The notes: generated from the letters alone by a model not told the origin. A stretch of 64,000 nt of DNA from Hygrocybe punicea (GCA_963556145.1 OY744461.1:7760891-7824890), one strand, 5' to 3'. Numbered from the stretch's first letter, positions 44,264 to 57,400 are shown. A program made the numbers and translations.

Positions 44264-45003
44264 ACGGCACTGCGCTCGAGAATGCACCCTTTGAAAAAAT
44301 CTTCCATCACAAGTCCTCTAATGCTCGCTTCCTGAAGCACCTCCCAGTCCAGGTTCAATCCTGTTGGAACGGCGTAGCCGTACTTGATCCCGCCCCCTTC
44401 TACTCACCGCCACATGTCCGATTCAGGATGGCCAAGATCACTGAGGGAGAGTGTAGCGCAAGCGAGTGTAGTCTGATCTGCAATGATTATTGGGAAGCTG
44501 GTTACGGGCGTATTTTGATGGTGCCGCGAGTGAAACTCGCTTATGATCGAGTGGGTCGAATTCTTCCGTGACTCTCCTCCTCAAGTGCTCACGAGCGAAT
44601 CACTAGCGAGTTTTTGATATCATCCATCCAGTCCGTCGAAACCTCACAGCTATTCGAGGGTATGTTCGTCTCGGTGGACTCCCGGACGACCCACGGACAG
44701 ATCCGCAGGATAGGTCGTGGTTTGGCCCACACGATCGGCTGTTTACAGACGAGGAGCATGAGCCTGTGGAATTTGTTCCTGGACCAGAACATGGTGCGCT
44801 GATCCTTCTTGTGTTGTCCCCTTCTAGTTTGTTCTTCGAAAATAAAATAAAACTCATTTTATCGGATAGTGTGGTGTTGGGGCTGGGATGGGGCTGGGGA
44901 TCTCGAAGGACCGGATGTTGATCCTATTTGGGAACGGATGCCGAACAAGTCTACCAGGGCCGATGCAGTGGTTGTCAAACATGATAGGAGCCTGTCGATA
45001 TGA
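44264..45003 (+). pseudogene. GT69 glycosyltransferase, 3' half only
   Basis: Exons from NGTALENAPFEK onward to the natural stop at 45003. The signal anchor and the catalytic core through VARDI are absent, replaced by the right end of transposon A1. A frame opens at 44224 within A, so a short chimeric transcript is conceivable, but no functional enzyme. Confidence 0.9.
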
Positions 45004-45187
45004 CTGCCATTTTGGACGTGTGTTGGCCGATGGCTTCATTTAATAATTACCCTACCACTAGACCAGTCATGGGGCTTGTCAGTAATGATACTGTCATTGA
45101 TTATTGAACTCTTTTCAACAACCTACCTGTAAGTTGTACGCACAATAGGCGAAATATAAAGGGAGGTGCCCTACGATATAGGCTTAG

Positions 45188-46433
45188 CCTCCACCGACAG
45201 CAACAGAGCAGAGGGGATTGATGTTCAGAATTCCAGAATTCCAGATCCTTCGAAAGAGGATTGTCGTCCAAGACCAGTTGCAGCTTCAAGTTATGGCCAA
45301 GGCTTGCGCTGGATCATCAGTGGTGTCCGCGTACGATGGCGGGACGATGATCCCTCCAAGCAAGTTTCTAGGAGTAAATGAGTACTTTCTGAATCCATAA
45401 AACGGTGAATGCTTTTCTGTCTCATGTCTTGCTTTGCTTCACGTTGTATGCCGTCGTCTCAAGGCCGTATTGTCCTCTCCATTGGTTTCGTCCCGCTACA
45501 ATTCTGACAACTGGTACAGGAAGGTAATTCATCACGATCGATTCGTCGCCTAACAGCCCGAGCGCATTCGACAACAACAACAGCGAGGTACGTACGTATT
45601 CTCTTGCAATTGCCTCTTCGTGTTCACATCACGTAGTTGCGCTCCAATAGTTTCCTTTCGACCTCGACCTTACTCCGCCAAATCGAACGAACTGATGTCT
45701 CTGTCTCGTAGTTTTCTTTCCGCTTGCTTGGATCCTGAATCAATGCTTTATCGACCTCCAACTTGCGCTGCTCCGGTGTTCGAACCTGCGACGCGGTTGC
45801 TTGGGCTGTGCCGCTGTGGAGGCGAACGTCTCACGAGATGAACTTCACATCGCTAGCGCCTATCACGACTTTTCATTCCATAAGCATTTCATTTGACGTA
45901 GGGCTACCGCTATAAGCCTTACGAAATCCCCGGGAATCTTATCCGCACCATTATCGTCTCAGAACGATTGTTTCGAATCTTTCCGAGTAGGCCTTGTGAT
46001 TCGAAAACGTTCTCCTCAACGAATTGTGCTACACTAGGCCGTTATTTGCAATGAATATTTCAGGGCTTTCCGAGAGGATAGAATTTTCAACCATATATAT
46101 GCGATCCGTACCCTCATCGCTGCTGGATCTCTGGGCATCTTGCTTGTACCCGGCGAATTCCACCTGCTCACCGTTCAAGGCATCCAGAACCGGCATCTAG
46201 TGGGTGGATTATTCTGATCGTTCCCATCAAGCTTGAGAATACTCCTTTAATGGCTCCTCAGATTCGAGATAAGGAGAGTGTGTGGATTGATTCGCTCGTC
46301 TACTTCGCACCTATTCGTGCAAGATATCAAACGTCAAATCTATGGTTTGTCCAATACTCATGTTCCTCGAGACGATCCCGAAGACTCCTCCGAAACCGTT
46401 GGGGCCATGGCATCTGTGAACTCGTCTTCTTGA
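45188..46433 (+). CDS. Unidentified multi-exon gene, copy in U2
   Basis: Same sequence as 15481-16726 with a handful of substitutions (for example cacattg to cacgttg near 45442). The same uncertainty on exons applies. Confidence 0.33.
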
Positions 46434-46697
46434 AGGAACACCTGATACCGTCCTGGAGCGAGATCCAAGTTTTGTCAATTCCCATAACCCTCGTAAGCGA
46501 GGCTTGGGTCATTCGCTTCAGACTATCATCCAATCTGGCCATCTGACGTGGAGTACAGACAGTGGCAACTGACTTATTGGTGAATAAAGATCAAGCTGAT
46601 AATTTTCGGACGATCAGTTGTGAATAAAGTTTGTCATTCCGTGGTAGTTCTAGCTCTCTCTCTCTAGCCATATTCTCAACTTAGAAAGTGGACCATG

Positions 46698-48389
46698 TCA
46701 CGGTTGCCTTGTGAGACGATAATCACGATTTGAAGCATAGTCTTGGACGTAAAAGTCCTGCCTCCAACCTGGCATCTGGTTGAGCGGCCACATGGGGATG
46801 TAGTCAACCACATCCACTAATTCCTTCATACGGTCCAGGTCCTCGCTGCTGATATTATTGCAGTTTCGAATATGCAGCAGGTTTAGTCTTGTCTTCCCGG
46901 AATGCCTTTTGGCTAGGAACTCAATGAGATGCACCTCTCTGTTCCAGGGCTCGTAGAAGCTTCGCAAAGAACATCCATGGAACTGCATTCGGTGTAGGTT
47001 TGGAAATAGAACCGACGGAATCTCTCCTGGTTGGTTTCCGGTTTCCGGGTTGTGAGATATCAAAGTTGATAATAGGACATCAGCCCGACCCGTTACATGT
47101 AACGTGTGCACGCCTTGGAAGGCCGTCAGAATCTCCAGCGAGTACGCCTCCGAGAGCGTAAAATGCTCCAACATCAGAAATCCAACCTGTCCCACAAGCC
47201 CCAATGAAACGAGCTGCTTCAATAGCCCCACAGGCTTGTACTGCTCATTCTTCCCAAGCGTGGTAATATCGAACGCAGCCAACCGATCGATAATTTCATT
47301 CTCGGCAGGACAGTCTGTCCAAGCATGGAAACGAAAGTCCACAGCAAAATGACCACCCAGGCTTATGTATACTGAAAGCCATGGATCGCGACCGTCGTCG
47401 GGACCGTATTGCTTTGCCACGGCTGACATGAGGGTGGCGGTATGATTGTCCTGCGAGGGAAATTGGAGCCTTAGCGTGGCCGTGCTGGCGAAAGAGAGGT
47501 GGTTAAGTAACAGGGCACAATGATTGATTTCGCTGACAAGAGTCAAGCGGCGTAAATGATGTAGTGGAACTACGTGATCTAGGGAGATGGTAAACTCCTG
47601 AGGAGTCCAAAAATTCGAGACGGCAAGGTTCTCCAGCAGGGGCATCATGGAGATCTTCGCGAGCAATTCCTCAGGGGAGAGCGACATTGGCCAGCGTGCC
47701 GAAAAGAAAACGACCAGGGTGGTTAAATTCTGCAGCGGGAAATGCCAAAAGCCATCACAGGAATCTACATAGAGCTGATGCAAGCGTGGCGCCTTACAAT
47801 TGAAAATCCGCTCCGGGACAAATGATTTGCCACGCTTTGGAGTCACGTTTCGGAGAATCAAGGATTCCAACGATGGGGCAGCGACAGTCATGCTGCTGAG
47901 AAGTTCATTGACTGTGCTGTATGCTGCGACGATGTGGAGATTCCTGGTGCGAGAAACCATTTGATCCATATGAGGGGGGATAGGTATATCAATCTCAGAT
48001 ACCGCTTGGACATCGATGGGCACCGCTTTGGAACGTTCTAACATCTCCAGCGCCCACTGTGGCTTGGCAAGATCAACATTGTCCCAGCACAAGGGGGTGT
48101 TGAGTGCCACCTCGCGCCAGCGTTGACAGACATGTGTGAGTGCAATCCAGTCCAACGATACGTGATTGTCCCGCCAAGTCCCGGACAAAGCTCGAACCAA
48201 AAGGAATATTTTGGACAGCAACACGGGTGAAAATCGTGCATCGGACGTGAGCGTGTTACGACGACTGCTGAGCTCTCGCATAGCAGCAGCACCGGTCGCC
48301 AGCTCCTCGTCGATTTGGGCCCGAAGGTCTTCGGTAGGTTCGGCGTTTGGAAACGTGTTTATAGGCATCGATGGCTTCCAATGATGCAA
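46698..48389 (-). CDS. F-box-like/LRR-type protein, copy 2
   Basis: 563 codons, uninterrupted, one residue different from copy 1 (STATLRL here). Promoter region also duplicated. Both copies could be expressed. Confidence 0.75.
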   Translation of the reverse strand: MHHWKPSMPINTFPNAEPTEDLRAQIDEELATGAAAMRELSSRRNTLTSDARFSPVLLSKIFLLVRALSGTWRDNHVSLDWIALTHVCQRWREVALNTPLCWDNVDLAKPQWALEMLERSKAVPIDVQAVSEIDIPIPPHMDQMVSRTRNLHIVAAYSTVNELLSSMTVAAPSLESLILRNVTPKRGKSFVPERIFNCKAPRLHQLYVDSCDGFWHFPLQNLTTLVVFFSARWPMSLSPEELLAKISMMPLLENLAVSNFWTPQEFTISLDHVVPLHHLRRLTLVSEINHCALLLNHLSFASTATLRLQFPSQDNHTATLMSAVAKQYGPDDGRDPWLSVYISLGGHFAVDFRFHAWTDCPAENEIIDRLAAFDITTLGKNEQYKPVGLLKQLVSLGLVGQVGFLMLEHFTLSEAYSLEILTAFQGVHTLHVTGRADVLLSTLISHNPETGNQPGEIPSVLFPNLHRMQFHGCSLRSFYEPWNREVHLIEFLAKRHSGKTRLNLLHIRNCNNISSEDLDRMKELVDVVDYIPMWPLNQMPGWRQDFYVQDYASNRDYRLTRQP

Positions 48390-49084
48390 TATGAGTAGTA
48401 GTAGTTAGCCTTGATGTCAAACACGAAGTGTACATGACATACCTGGGCAGATCTGGAATTCGATGATGGTAAGGCAAGGTGTCTGACGTCTGCAGGTTAT
48501 ATAGCACTTGAAGTGGGGAAGCCACACTGTAGACGCGTGATCCCAAAGTCGTCAGCCTCACTGTGGCGGTCTTTTGTTGCAATTTTGCGTGAGCTAGTTG
48601 GACTTGCGAAATTTCTTGAGTGCCCCGACTTTGTCTTGCACTACCCGTGAGTTTTAGTTATGACCCTTCCGCAGGTACCGTGTCGGATCCGTGTCCCTCT
48701 GAATTGCACCGAATTTGCACCCCGTTTACGAACAAATCCAAGACTTGCACCGGACATCGATTTTTTGCTCGGGGTTCCATATATTGTTCGCTGAAATAGG
48801 TGCAGGACACCCGACACGTGAGATGGCAATCTCGAGGGTCCAAGACAAAAATGCAAATGCACTTGCAATGCTACGAAGGGCTGTTAGTGGTAATCGCGTA
48901 AACGACAGCAGGATACGACCTTATTAGCGTCAGCAATATGACGGAACTTGAAGGCCCCCACAACTCCCTATGTCCTGGGGATAAGCAAACATCAGGAAAT
49001 TCTATGGCCAGAAACACAAGAAGACACAAAACCATATCGCTCATTCACTTTCGACCGTAAATTTACGACAATTGCGGGACATTA

Positions 49085-50062
49085 TTGTCTTTGTCACGTG
49101 ACTTGTCACAGGTGACTTTCACGCTTTATTTGGAGTCCCACAATGCAACTGCAATATCTCATCCAATTCTACTCGAATGTCTAAGCCATTTGAAATCCTG
49201 ACTCTCGCGACCTAAATCTCAGTGCATGCCACTCCTTTCGTCCCAATTCCCTCGTTTCAAATTTTGGATTTTATGGGTGGTGCCCCAATCTGCACACATA
49301 CTCCGGGATGAAGAAGCACTCGCGGGAACCAAAGTAAAGTATACGTCTTCTCTTTATGTTGTTCTCTTGGTGCTCAGACCCTTTCTGAGTCATTCAGGAT
49401 GCTGCAACATTCCGTTTTCCATGCAAGGTCTGGCCAACACGTATTTCGGTCCATAGATATAGTTTCAGGTGGCCGGCACACCTTCTAGCACAAAAAAGCG
49501 GTCAATATATCATGTTCGTATTCTTATCTGAGTGTTCAATTACTTCTGACTTATTCAGACCCCTCGAGCCCTCCAAATTTCGGTCAAGACGCGCAAGATG
49601 GTATACACCAGTTGCAGATACAATGTCAGCCGCAGAATCGATACCGGATTGAAAACCATGGTTCAAATTCTGTCTATATCTCATTATATTAGTGCTAACA
49701 TTGTTTACAACCCATCCAGAATGTTCTACGTGAGCTGGTGGTGTCACATATGGTACCAGACAGCGACAGGTATGATTCTGTCACCAAAATGAAAGATATC
49801 TCACTTCTGTTTCTCGGAAAGGTTTCCATTGGTTCCTGGAATCGCGAGAAGAGAATGCCGGCAGTAGGACAGGGTCTGACAGAGGAACACGGACGGATTG
49901 GACAATGACATAGTTTGTACCGTGAGTGGACCATTTGGGAATGCTCCGGCGTTTGTTGACAACTCAACATTGTCCAGAACATCCATGAGCTAGTACTAAT
50001 GTGGAAGAAATGCAGAGGAAGGGTGGGAGATTGATGGGAAATGGAATATGCACTTGGAAGAG
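49085..50062 (+). repeat. Left terminal inverted repeat arm of A2
   Basis: 978 bp, uninterrupted, inverse of 43284-44261. It serves as the empty-site reference for element C and for solo LTR D1 in A1. Confidence 0.88.
49502..49747 (-). CDS. 81-codon ORF of the A terminal repeat (A2 left arm)
   Basis: Third copy of the frame at 23088-23333, intact. Unknown product. Confidence 0.3.
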   Translation of the reverse strand: MTPPAHVEHSGWVVNNVSTNIMRYRQNLNHGFQSGIDSAADIVSATGVYHLARLDRNLEGSRGLNKSEVIEHSDKNTNMIY

Positions 50063-50896
50063 GCAATACAGGCACTCCGATCACTCACATAGGTTGTTAT
50101 AACCATACCAATGATCATGCATTATACCATGTTTTGGCCACATTTCATGTACAAACGTGGCACATGGCAGGTGCCGCATTTTCAGGAAATGGTTGATCCT
50201 GTGTAGGTATGAGCAAGGGCCCTGGCTTGAAACTGATCCAGCTGAGATGAGACGAGCTGCACACTCTTGCGGCTTGGCAAAGAGCTGTGCATAAGAGAGT
50301 GATTTGACTATATTACCATTGGGCAAGTTTCTTACACTGTTCATAACAAAAAGAAAACAAAAGGGACTTCAATTTGACAAGAGAGTTCTTCACCATTCCC
50401 AGGGCGTACAAATGCACATTGATAAGGTGACATCGAGATAATTTTCAAAGGAGGCCTTACCCTTGCCATGCTCCCTGTCCTTTGGCTTGTATTGGTTGAC
50501 CTCTGCTCGTGCCCTTGTCATTTTCGATGGAGACTCAGGTGTTCCATGTGAGTGGATAGATAGCCAGCGGCCTCATCCTCAGAGTCTTCTTCAGAAAGCC
50601 GAGCCTCTATGGCTTCTGCGATGGAATCAAGACTGCTCCTTCATTGGCAATTGGCATGCCTTGACTCAGGGAAAAGACAGCACAAATAGACACCTTGTGC
50701 AAGATGGTCTATAATGAGTTCAAAGAGAGGGCAGTGTTTGGCTTCCAGATGAGTTATCTTAAGGTGATGCAATGAGAGATATGTGTGCCCCATGGAAAAG
50801 CTGATAACACGATAGTCGTCCTGTTGGACTGATATATGAGAGAGATTCCAAAGACAGGAACACTAGGACGAACATAGATATCAATTCCAATTTCGT

Positions 50897-51679
50897 TGTA
50901 GAGGGTCCTCGACCCTCTGAGGCCGTAACATCGATATCTAGCGAATCCGCTCGAACCCGACGTCTCTAGCAATCTACGCTCGAACCCGACGCAACCTGAT
51001 GCATACCGACTAGCACGGCCGCTCACGTACCTGGTCGGTCTATCTCCTAAACTCACGGAACTTCAAATATCAAAGATAGATCTCATCGGACTGGGATCCC
51101 AACATCGGACTTGCCTTATTCATGCCTAGCGTCTCCCTTATGGGGATATAGTAAAGTATATTGCATCTTTTATGGTTTTTATATCTTCCACCCATTTTCC
51201 CTGTCATCGTCGCCTCGCAACGCTCTTCCTACTTCCCCATTTTTATTCTCCTTTGTTTCCTCTCATCGGCCAAGGACTCTCGTCCGAATCTAGGTACAGA
51301 AATTTGTAGTATAAAAACAGTGCCCAAGCGCCGTCTCAAAATAAGAAACCAGTTCCCCCGTTTCCTCTCTCTGAGAATTAGTCTCTCAGTAAAATCCATC
51401 GCACACATTACTCGTCAGATTCCTCGACGCTCTCCCCGTCGTTCTACCGCCTTTATCTCTACGTCCATCGTCACCCGACACCCGACCCGCCGTACCCAAC
51501 ATCATCGGCTTCATCGGCTTCGACTGGTCTCGATAGATTTCAGTAGTTTACTCGGCGGCTTCTTACCTTTTATATCCTATTATCTTACTGAAGCTTGTTA
51601 GACTATTCCTAGTCACTTCTACGCTGACCCCACAGGCTTAGGATTATTATTCCGCAGCCACCCCGACCTCGCCTTTACA
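50897..51679 (+). repeat. 5' LTR of Gy2
   Basis: 783 bp, 10 bp shorter than the others because one of three 10-bp CGACGCAACC-like units near 50990 is missing. Many C-to-T and G-to-A differences at CpG versus the 3' LTR. Confidence 0.92.
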
Positions 51680-52179
51680 TCTGGAGCCCACCGCGAGGAA
51701 TAGTCTAGCACCACCATAGCTTCCTCTTCCCGTATCCCTCCCTCTGACCGTCGTCTTCGAGATCTTCCTCGAAGAACTCTTCAACAAGAACTCTCTTTAG
51801 CCGCCTTCGACCCGACAATCGACGACGACTTCTTCCAGCTAGTACCCGACCACCTCGCTCGACATAACAACCTCCCGCTCGTCTCAGGGTCAAACACCCC
51901 CCTATATCTTTCATCCGACAGTCTCGAATCGGTTGATACACCGATAATTACCATTACACCCGACTCATCCGATCTCAGTTCGACACCCGCATCGCCTACG
52001 TCCCCGACTTCGACCTCGTTAGAACCCCGTCCACGTCTTCGCTCTCGACATCGAAAACTCTGTCATCGTCATCGTCCCCATCTTCGTCTTCGTCCACGCC
52101 GTCATCGCCCACGTTACCCGACCCGCTCATCGTACACCCGACAACCGCTTCATCGACATCTCAGCTCCTTCCACCCACA

Positions 52180-54438
52180 ATGACTTCGACCTCTGGATCT
52201 TCGACCGCTCCCCACGTTACCGCTCCCCATGTTACTCCACGACAAATGCCCGCTCGCGGTCACTCCACGGCCCCGACCTTCGACGGGAACCCGCTCAATT
52301 TAAACCGCTTCTTCGAAGAAGTCGAGATACTTGCTGCCGATGCTGCTCTCGACGACGCAGGATGCATCAAGCATAGTCTGTGCTACGCATTGCTTAGCGA
52401 CTACGAGCTTCGGGCAAGTTTACCTAGCGCGACCGGCGTCGATTATGCCGCATTCAAAAGGAGCGTACTCGTGCTATACCCGGGCATGGAAGACGATCAC
52501 CGGTACACTATGGCGGATCTCGACCGTCTTACGCACACCCAAACCGCTTACGGTATCCGTACCCACGCTGAACTTGGCGAATATTACCGCGAGTTCATCT
52601 GGATCTCAGGGTTTCTTCTAGACAAGGGTCGGATCTCTCCCCGAGAACGCAACATCGCGTACGAGAACGGCTTCCATGTCGAGCTTAAAAAGGACATCAA
52701 AACCCGTCTGCAGTACCAAAAACCGAACCATTTCCATAGCGACCCTTACGACTTCCAGGACTTCCACAATTGCGCCCACTTCCTGCTGGCCGGAACCGCG
52801 GCCGAACCGTCCACCGTCTCTCGTCTATCGTCAACGTCGCCTGCCGCCATCCGGTACTCGACTCCAATAGAACCCGCCACCCGCTACCCGCCACCCGCTC
52901 GCTATGACCCGGTCATTCCTAAAGCGGAACCGGTCGAACCTAACGTATCCAACCTATTTCGTCTCGTTTCGCAACAACTCGCTGTCCTCACGCAAGCCCT
53001 CACCGAACGCAACAACCCCCCAAAGCCGTGTGCAAATAGGGCCGAGCCGACCACCACGGGACAGGGTTTCACCAACTTCAACTGCCTCTTTTGCGACGAC
53101 CCGTTCCATCGTATACGCGATTGTCCCATCTGCGAGCAGTACACTCGAAACGGAATATGCCGCAAGAACGAGCACGGCCGCATCGTGTTGCCTAATGGAA
53201 TGTATCTTCCAAAGGCTATCGTCGGCAAAAATATGAGGGAACACTTCGACGCGTGGCACGCACAGAACCCCGGCAACCGCGCTCCCCCTGCCCGCAACCC
53301 CACAGAACCGTTCCAACGCGACCCGCCGCCTCATGTCAAAGCTAACTTCGTCTCCGCCGTCGAAGTACCCACCTATGAACCAGAGGTCACCACCGAGTAC
53401 GCCGACATCTTTCAGTCCACGACGTCCGACATCGACAACGACAACGAACAAATTAAGGTTCTGGAAGCCGAAGTGCAGCGGCTTCGTAAACGGGTTAGAT
53501 TCGACAGTGTAGAAATCCCATTGAAGGCGAAAGGCAAGTCTAGAGAGACGTATCCCAATCCGCCCGCCACTTCCACGTCCGTCCCCGCCGCGAAACCCGC
53601 CGAGAAAACGTCTACCAGACCTGTCAACGAGCACCCGATCACCATCGTTCCACCTTCGAACACGTGGCCGACCGAGCCGACCGCCTTCGTGCCACGCACT
53701 CCCCAGAACCTTCCCGCATCGCACCCCCAATACCGCTACCAAGCCCCCATCGAAGATCCCGGTATCGCCAAATCCGTCATCGACCGCGCGCTCGATTCTC
53801 AAGTCTGCATTTCGCAACGAGAACTTTTAGCCATGTCGTCCGACGCCCGCTGTCACATGAAGGACCTCACTACGTCGAAAAAGGTCACCGCCGAGAGTAA
53901 CAACGTCGAGGTCTTCCATTTTCACGCACCCGAAATCCCCACTCACGCCTGTCAACACTGTCAGGAAAACGTCCCGCTCGTCGTCGGCCGCAACTCAGTC
54001 CCTCTCCGTGCGGTCTACCCGCTCATCAACGGAAAATTCGTATTCGAGTGCGTCCTCGACAACGGTTCCATGATCATCGGCATGCGACGCGATATTTGGG
54101 AGAAACTCGGTTACGGCCTCCAAAATATGAAGATGCGGATGCAGTTGGCAAATAAAAGCGACAACGACACCCTCGGCCGGATCGCCAACCTAAAATTCAC
54201 TTTTGGCGACGTCGATCTTTTCCTCCAAGTCCAAGTCGTCGACGACGCCCCCTATGAGATCCTCATCGGCCGCCCGTTCTTCACGCTTTCCGAAGCCCTT
54301 ACGAAGGATTATAAAAACGGAGAACAACAAATCACGATCACGGATCCAAACACCGGCGCCGTCGTCACCTTGCCCACCATCGAGCACAACCAAAAGAACC
54401 GACGAGAGCGGTCCGACACCGGAAAGCCGGATTTTTAG
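52180..54438 (+). CDS. gag: Gy2 Gag-protease polyprotein
   Basis: 752 codons, open throughout, almost identical to the Gy1 frame; differences cluster in the first 130 residues (for example Arg/Cys changes at CpG: GRIKHSLR to GCIKHSLC). Same zinc knuckle, LDNGS protease active site and -1 slip site at the stop. Confidence 0.88.
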   Translation: MTSTSGSSTAPHVTAPHVTPRQMPARGHSTAPTFDGNPLNLNRFFEEVEILAADAALDDAGCIKHSLCYALLSDYELRASLPSATGVDYAAFKRSVLVLYPGMEDDHRYTMADLDRLTHTQTAYGIRTHAELGEYYREFIWISGFLLDKGRISPRERNIAYENGFHVELKKDIKTRLQYQKPNHFHSDPYDFQDFHNCAHFLLAGTAAEPSTVSRLSSTSPAAIRYSTPIEPATRYPPPARYDPVIPKAEPVEPNVSNLFRLVSQQLAVLTQALTERNNPPKPCANRAEPTTTGQGFTNFNCLFCDDPFHRIRDCPICEQYTRNGICRKNEHGRIVLPNGMYLPKAIVGKNMREHFDAWHAQNPGNRAPPARNPTEPFQRDPPPHVKANFVSAVEVPTYEPEVTTEYADIFQSTTSDIDNDNEQIKVLEAEVQRLRKRVRFDSVEIPLKAKGKSRETYPNPPATSTSVPAAKPAEKTSTRPVNEHPITIVPPSNTWPTEPTAFVPRTPQNLPASHPQYRYQAPIEDPGIAKSVIDRALDSQVCISQRELLAMSSDARCHMKDLTTSKKVTAESNNVEVFHFHAPEIPTHACQHCQENVPLVVGRNSVPLRAVYPLINGKFVFECVLDNGSMIIGMRRDIWEKLGYGLQNMKMRMQLANKSDNDTLGRIANLKFTFGDVDLFLQVQVVDDAPYEILIGRPFFTLSEALTKDYKNGEQQITITDPNTGAVVTLPTIEHNQKNRRERSDTGKPDF

Positions 54439-57400
54439 AAGTCGAGGACCCGGAGATACCTCTCGGGAAGGACGCACCGGGAGATGAGAAGCCGCCACTC
54501 GAAAGCGACCACGCCTATACCACGAACTATGCTTCCCTTTTGCCGTTTCCCCTAGAAGAGGACTTATGTTTTTCTATCGATTTAGATTTCTCTTCGTCTC
54601 AGCCTCAGACTGCCGCCCAGTACATTTCATTGTTGACCGATGTACAAAATCAGCTACGTACTACCGATACCCTTCCTTCGTCTTGTTCCGTCTCCGCTCC
54701 TGCGTCACATATTTCTTCTTCGAATATTTGTAACAAAGCCTCTACTGAACACGCTACTTATATCTTGTATACCACCCCCCCTACCAGGGACCTAAAAGGA
54801 GTCGTTACCAAGAAAAAGTATAAGAAGGTAGCCGATCGTATCCGCCCAATTTCTACCACTCTCCCCGACGAATACCGTATCATACGCGAGATCACCGGCG
54901 ACCCGCTAGCCGATTTACCCACGCTCCCGACTCACCTGCCCGACTTTACACCCGGCACCCGCTATACCCAGGAATGACACGACGCGATGCCGATGAACCC
55001 GGATGGATTCCTTTGGCCTGAGGAAGAAAAACTCGGCCACCATATCATCAAAACGCAAGAAGCCGCGTTCGCCTGGAACGAATCCGAGAAAGGCCAGTTC
55101 AATATGGACTACTTCCCGCCGATCCACATTCCCACCATACCGCACGACCCGTGGGTCCATCGCAATATCCCAATCCCACCCGGCATCCTTAACGAAGTCA
55201 TCGGCATCATCAAAGACAAAATTAACACCAGTACCTATGAACCCTCGAATTCGTCATACCGCTCCCGCTGGTTCTGCGTTTTGAAAAAGGATGGGAAGTC
55301 TCTTCGAATCGTCCACGATCTACAGCCGCTTAACGCCGTCACTATCCGCAATCCCACCGTACCGCCCATGACCGAGCACTTGGCCGAGGCCTTTGGCGGC
55401 CACTCTTGCTACGCTTCCTTCGACCTCTTCGTCTCTTTCAACCAACGCCTCGTCCACCCCTCATCTCGGGACTATATGACCTTTCAGTCTCCACTTGGAA
55501 CGCTTCGACTTACGCGGATTGCTATGGGATACACAAATTCCCCGCAGATCCTACACGGTGACTCCATGTACATCCTCCGTGACGAAATCCCTCATCTTGC
55601 CGTTCTGTATATGGACGATATTCCCGTCAAAGGGCCTCCAACCCGTTACGAGCAACCCGACGGTACCTACGAGACTATACCCGAGAACCCGGCAATCTGA
55701 CGTTTCATTTGGGAGCACTTCCAAGGTGTCAACCGCGTCATTCAGCGTTTCCGCTATGTCGGCGGTACCTTCAACGGCAAAAAACTCGAGTTGTGTTGAC
55801 CCTCAGTCATCGTTGTTGGCCACCGATGCACATACGAAGGAAGAGTAGCCGACGACTCCAAAATACAGAAGATTCGCGATTGGCCACTGCCGACCAACCT
55901 CACCGAGGTTCGCGCCTTTCTCGGTATCTGCGGTGTCTTGCGTATTTTTATCAAGGACTTCTCGCTCCACTCCCGACCCCTCGTCCGTCTTACCCACAAA
56001 GGTATACCCTTCGAATTTGGTGAAGAAGAAGAGACCGCCGTTGACTACCTCAAAAACGCCGTCATTACATCACCAGCGCTGCGCGCTATCGACTACATGC
56101 GTGAATGGGAAGTGATTCTCGCTGTTGATTCATCCGTCCTTGGAGTCGGCTTCATTCTCATGCAAATCCGCGCTGACGGAAAACGTTATCCGAATCGCTT
56201 TGGTTCAATATCATGGAACGAATGCGAAGCCCGATACTCCCAGTCCAAGCTCGAACTCTACGGCCTCTTCAGGGCCCTCCGCGCCTACCAAATCTTCATC
56301 ATCGGCGTCCGCAACCTCACTGTTGAAGTCGACGCGAAGTACATAAAAGGGATGCTCAACAACCCCGACATTCAGCCCAATGCAACGATCAACCGATGGA
56401 TAGCCGGCATGCTCTTATTTGACTTTAGACTGGTTCACGTACCCGCTTCCGCACACGGTGCACCCGATGGACTCTCCCGACACCCCTGCGCTGCAGAAGA
56501 CCCCGAGGAGATCAACGACTCCGACGATTGGCTCGACCACTCCTACGGTTTCTTTATGGAAGTCGTCAACTACCGACCCGTCCCCATACCGTCTATACCG
56601 ATTGCCATATGCGGCCGATGCCGTGCCACATAGTGTTGCCGTAGTTCGGTTCCGAACCTAGCCGAACCCGGTTCAAACCCCGAACCAAACCTGGGGTTCA
56701 GTCTAAGTTCAGCCAAATGCTGAACCGGACCGCGGGTTCGGTTCAGGGTTTCGAGGCTGGCCGGATTTCCTGAACGGCTCCAAACCGCGTCCAAACCGCG
56801 AACGCGGATATTTTTAAGGTATTTATTTCATTTGTTTTTCAGATTTCTTTACTTACTTTTTCGCGTTAAACGATATCATGTGACCATTACAGGTTTCTTC
56901 ACGCAACAACGCAAGGCCAATGAACGCGACACAATGTCATGTTCATGAATACGGGTAAGTCTTGTAAATACTCTTAACTTTACTAATATTATCTGCCACA
57001 GGCAACTTGACCGCGACCACATCGCGAGCACACCACCACGGCACAACATGGATCCCAACGCCAACGCCAACGGACGCGGGACAGCCGTTACACCACCACC
57101 ACCACCACCACCACCAGCAACAGCAACGGCAACAACAACGACAACAACAACGATGGCAACAACGACGACGGCCACGGCCAGCAGCAGCAGCAGCAGCAGC
57201 AACGGTGGCAACAGCAGCAGCAGCAGGTGCTGCATCAAGCCATCCAACACCAAGGAACCTCGCGAGGTATTCGGCACCAAGAAGGATAACGGGAGCATGG
57301 GTGTATGCTCCCATCTCCACGGCGGCTCATCCAATGCCGGCAGCATCAGCAGCAACAACAGCAACGGCGCAGCAGCAGCAGCAGCAGCAGTTGCAGCAGC

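Larger units (their letters stand above)
44264..49084. repeat. Duplicated host block U2
   Basis: Copy of 14557-19388 at offset 29707. It starts directly at the right TA of A1 and ends at the TA preceding A2. Relative to U1 it lacks 7 bp (ggtcgca) in the 22-base GT69 remnant at its right end. So high an identity implies a recent duplication. Confidence 0.92.
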
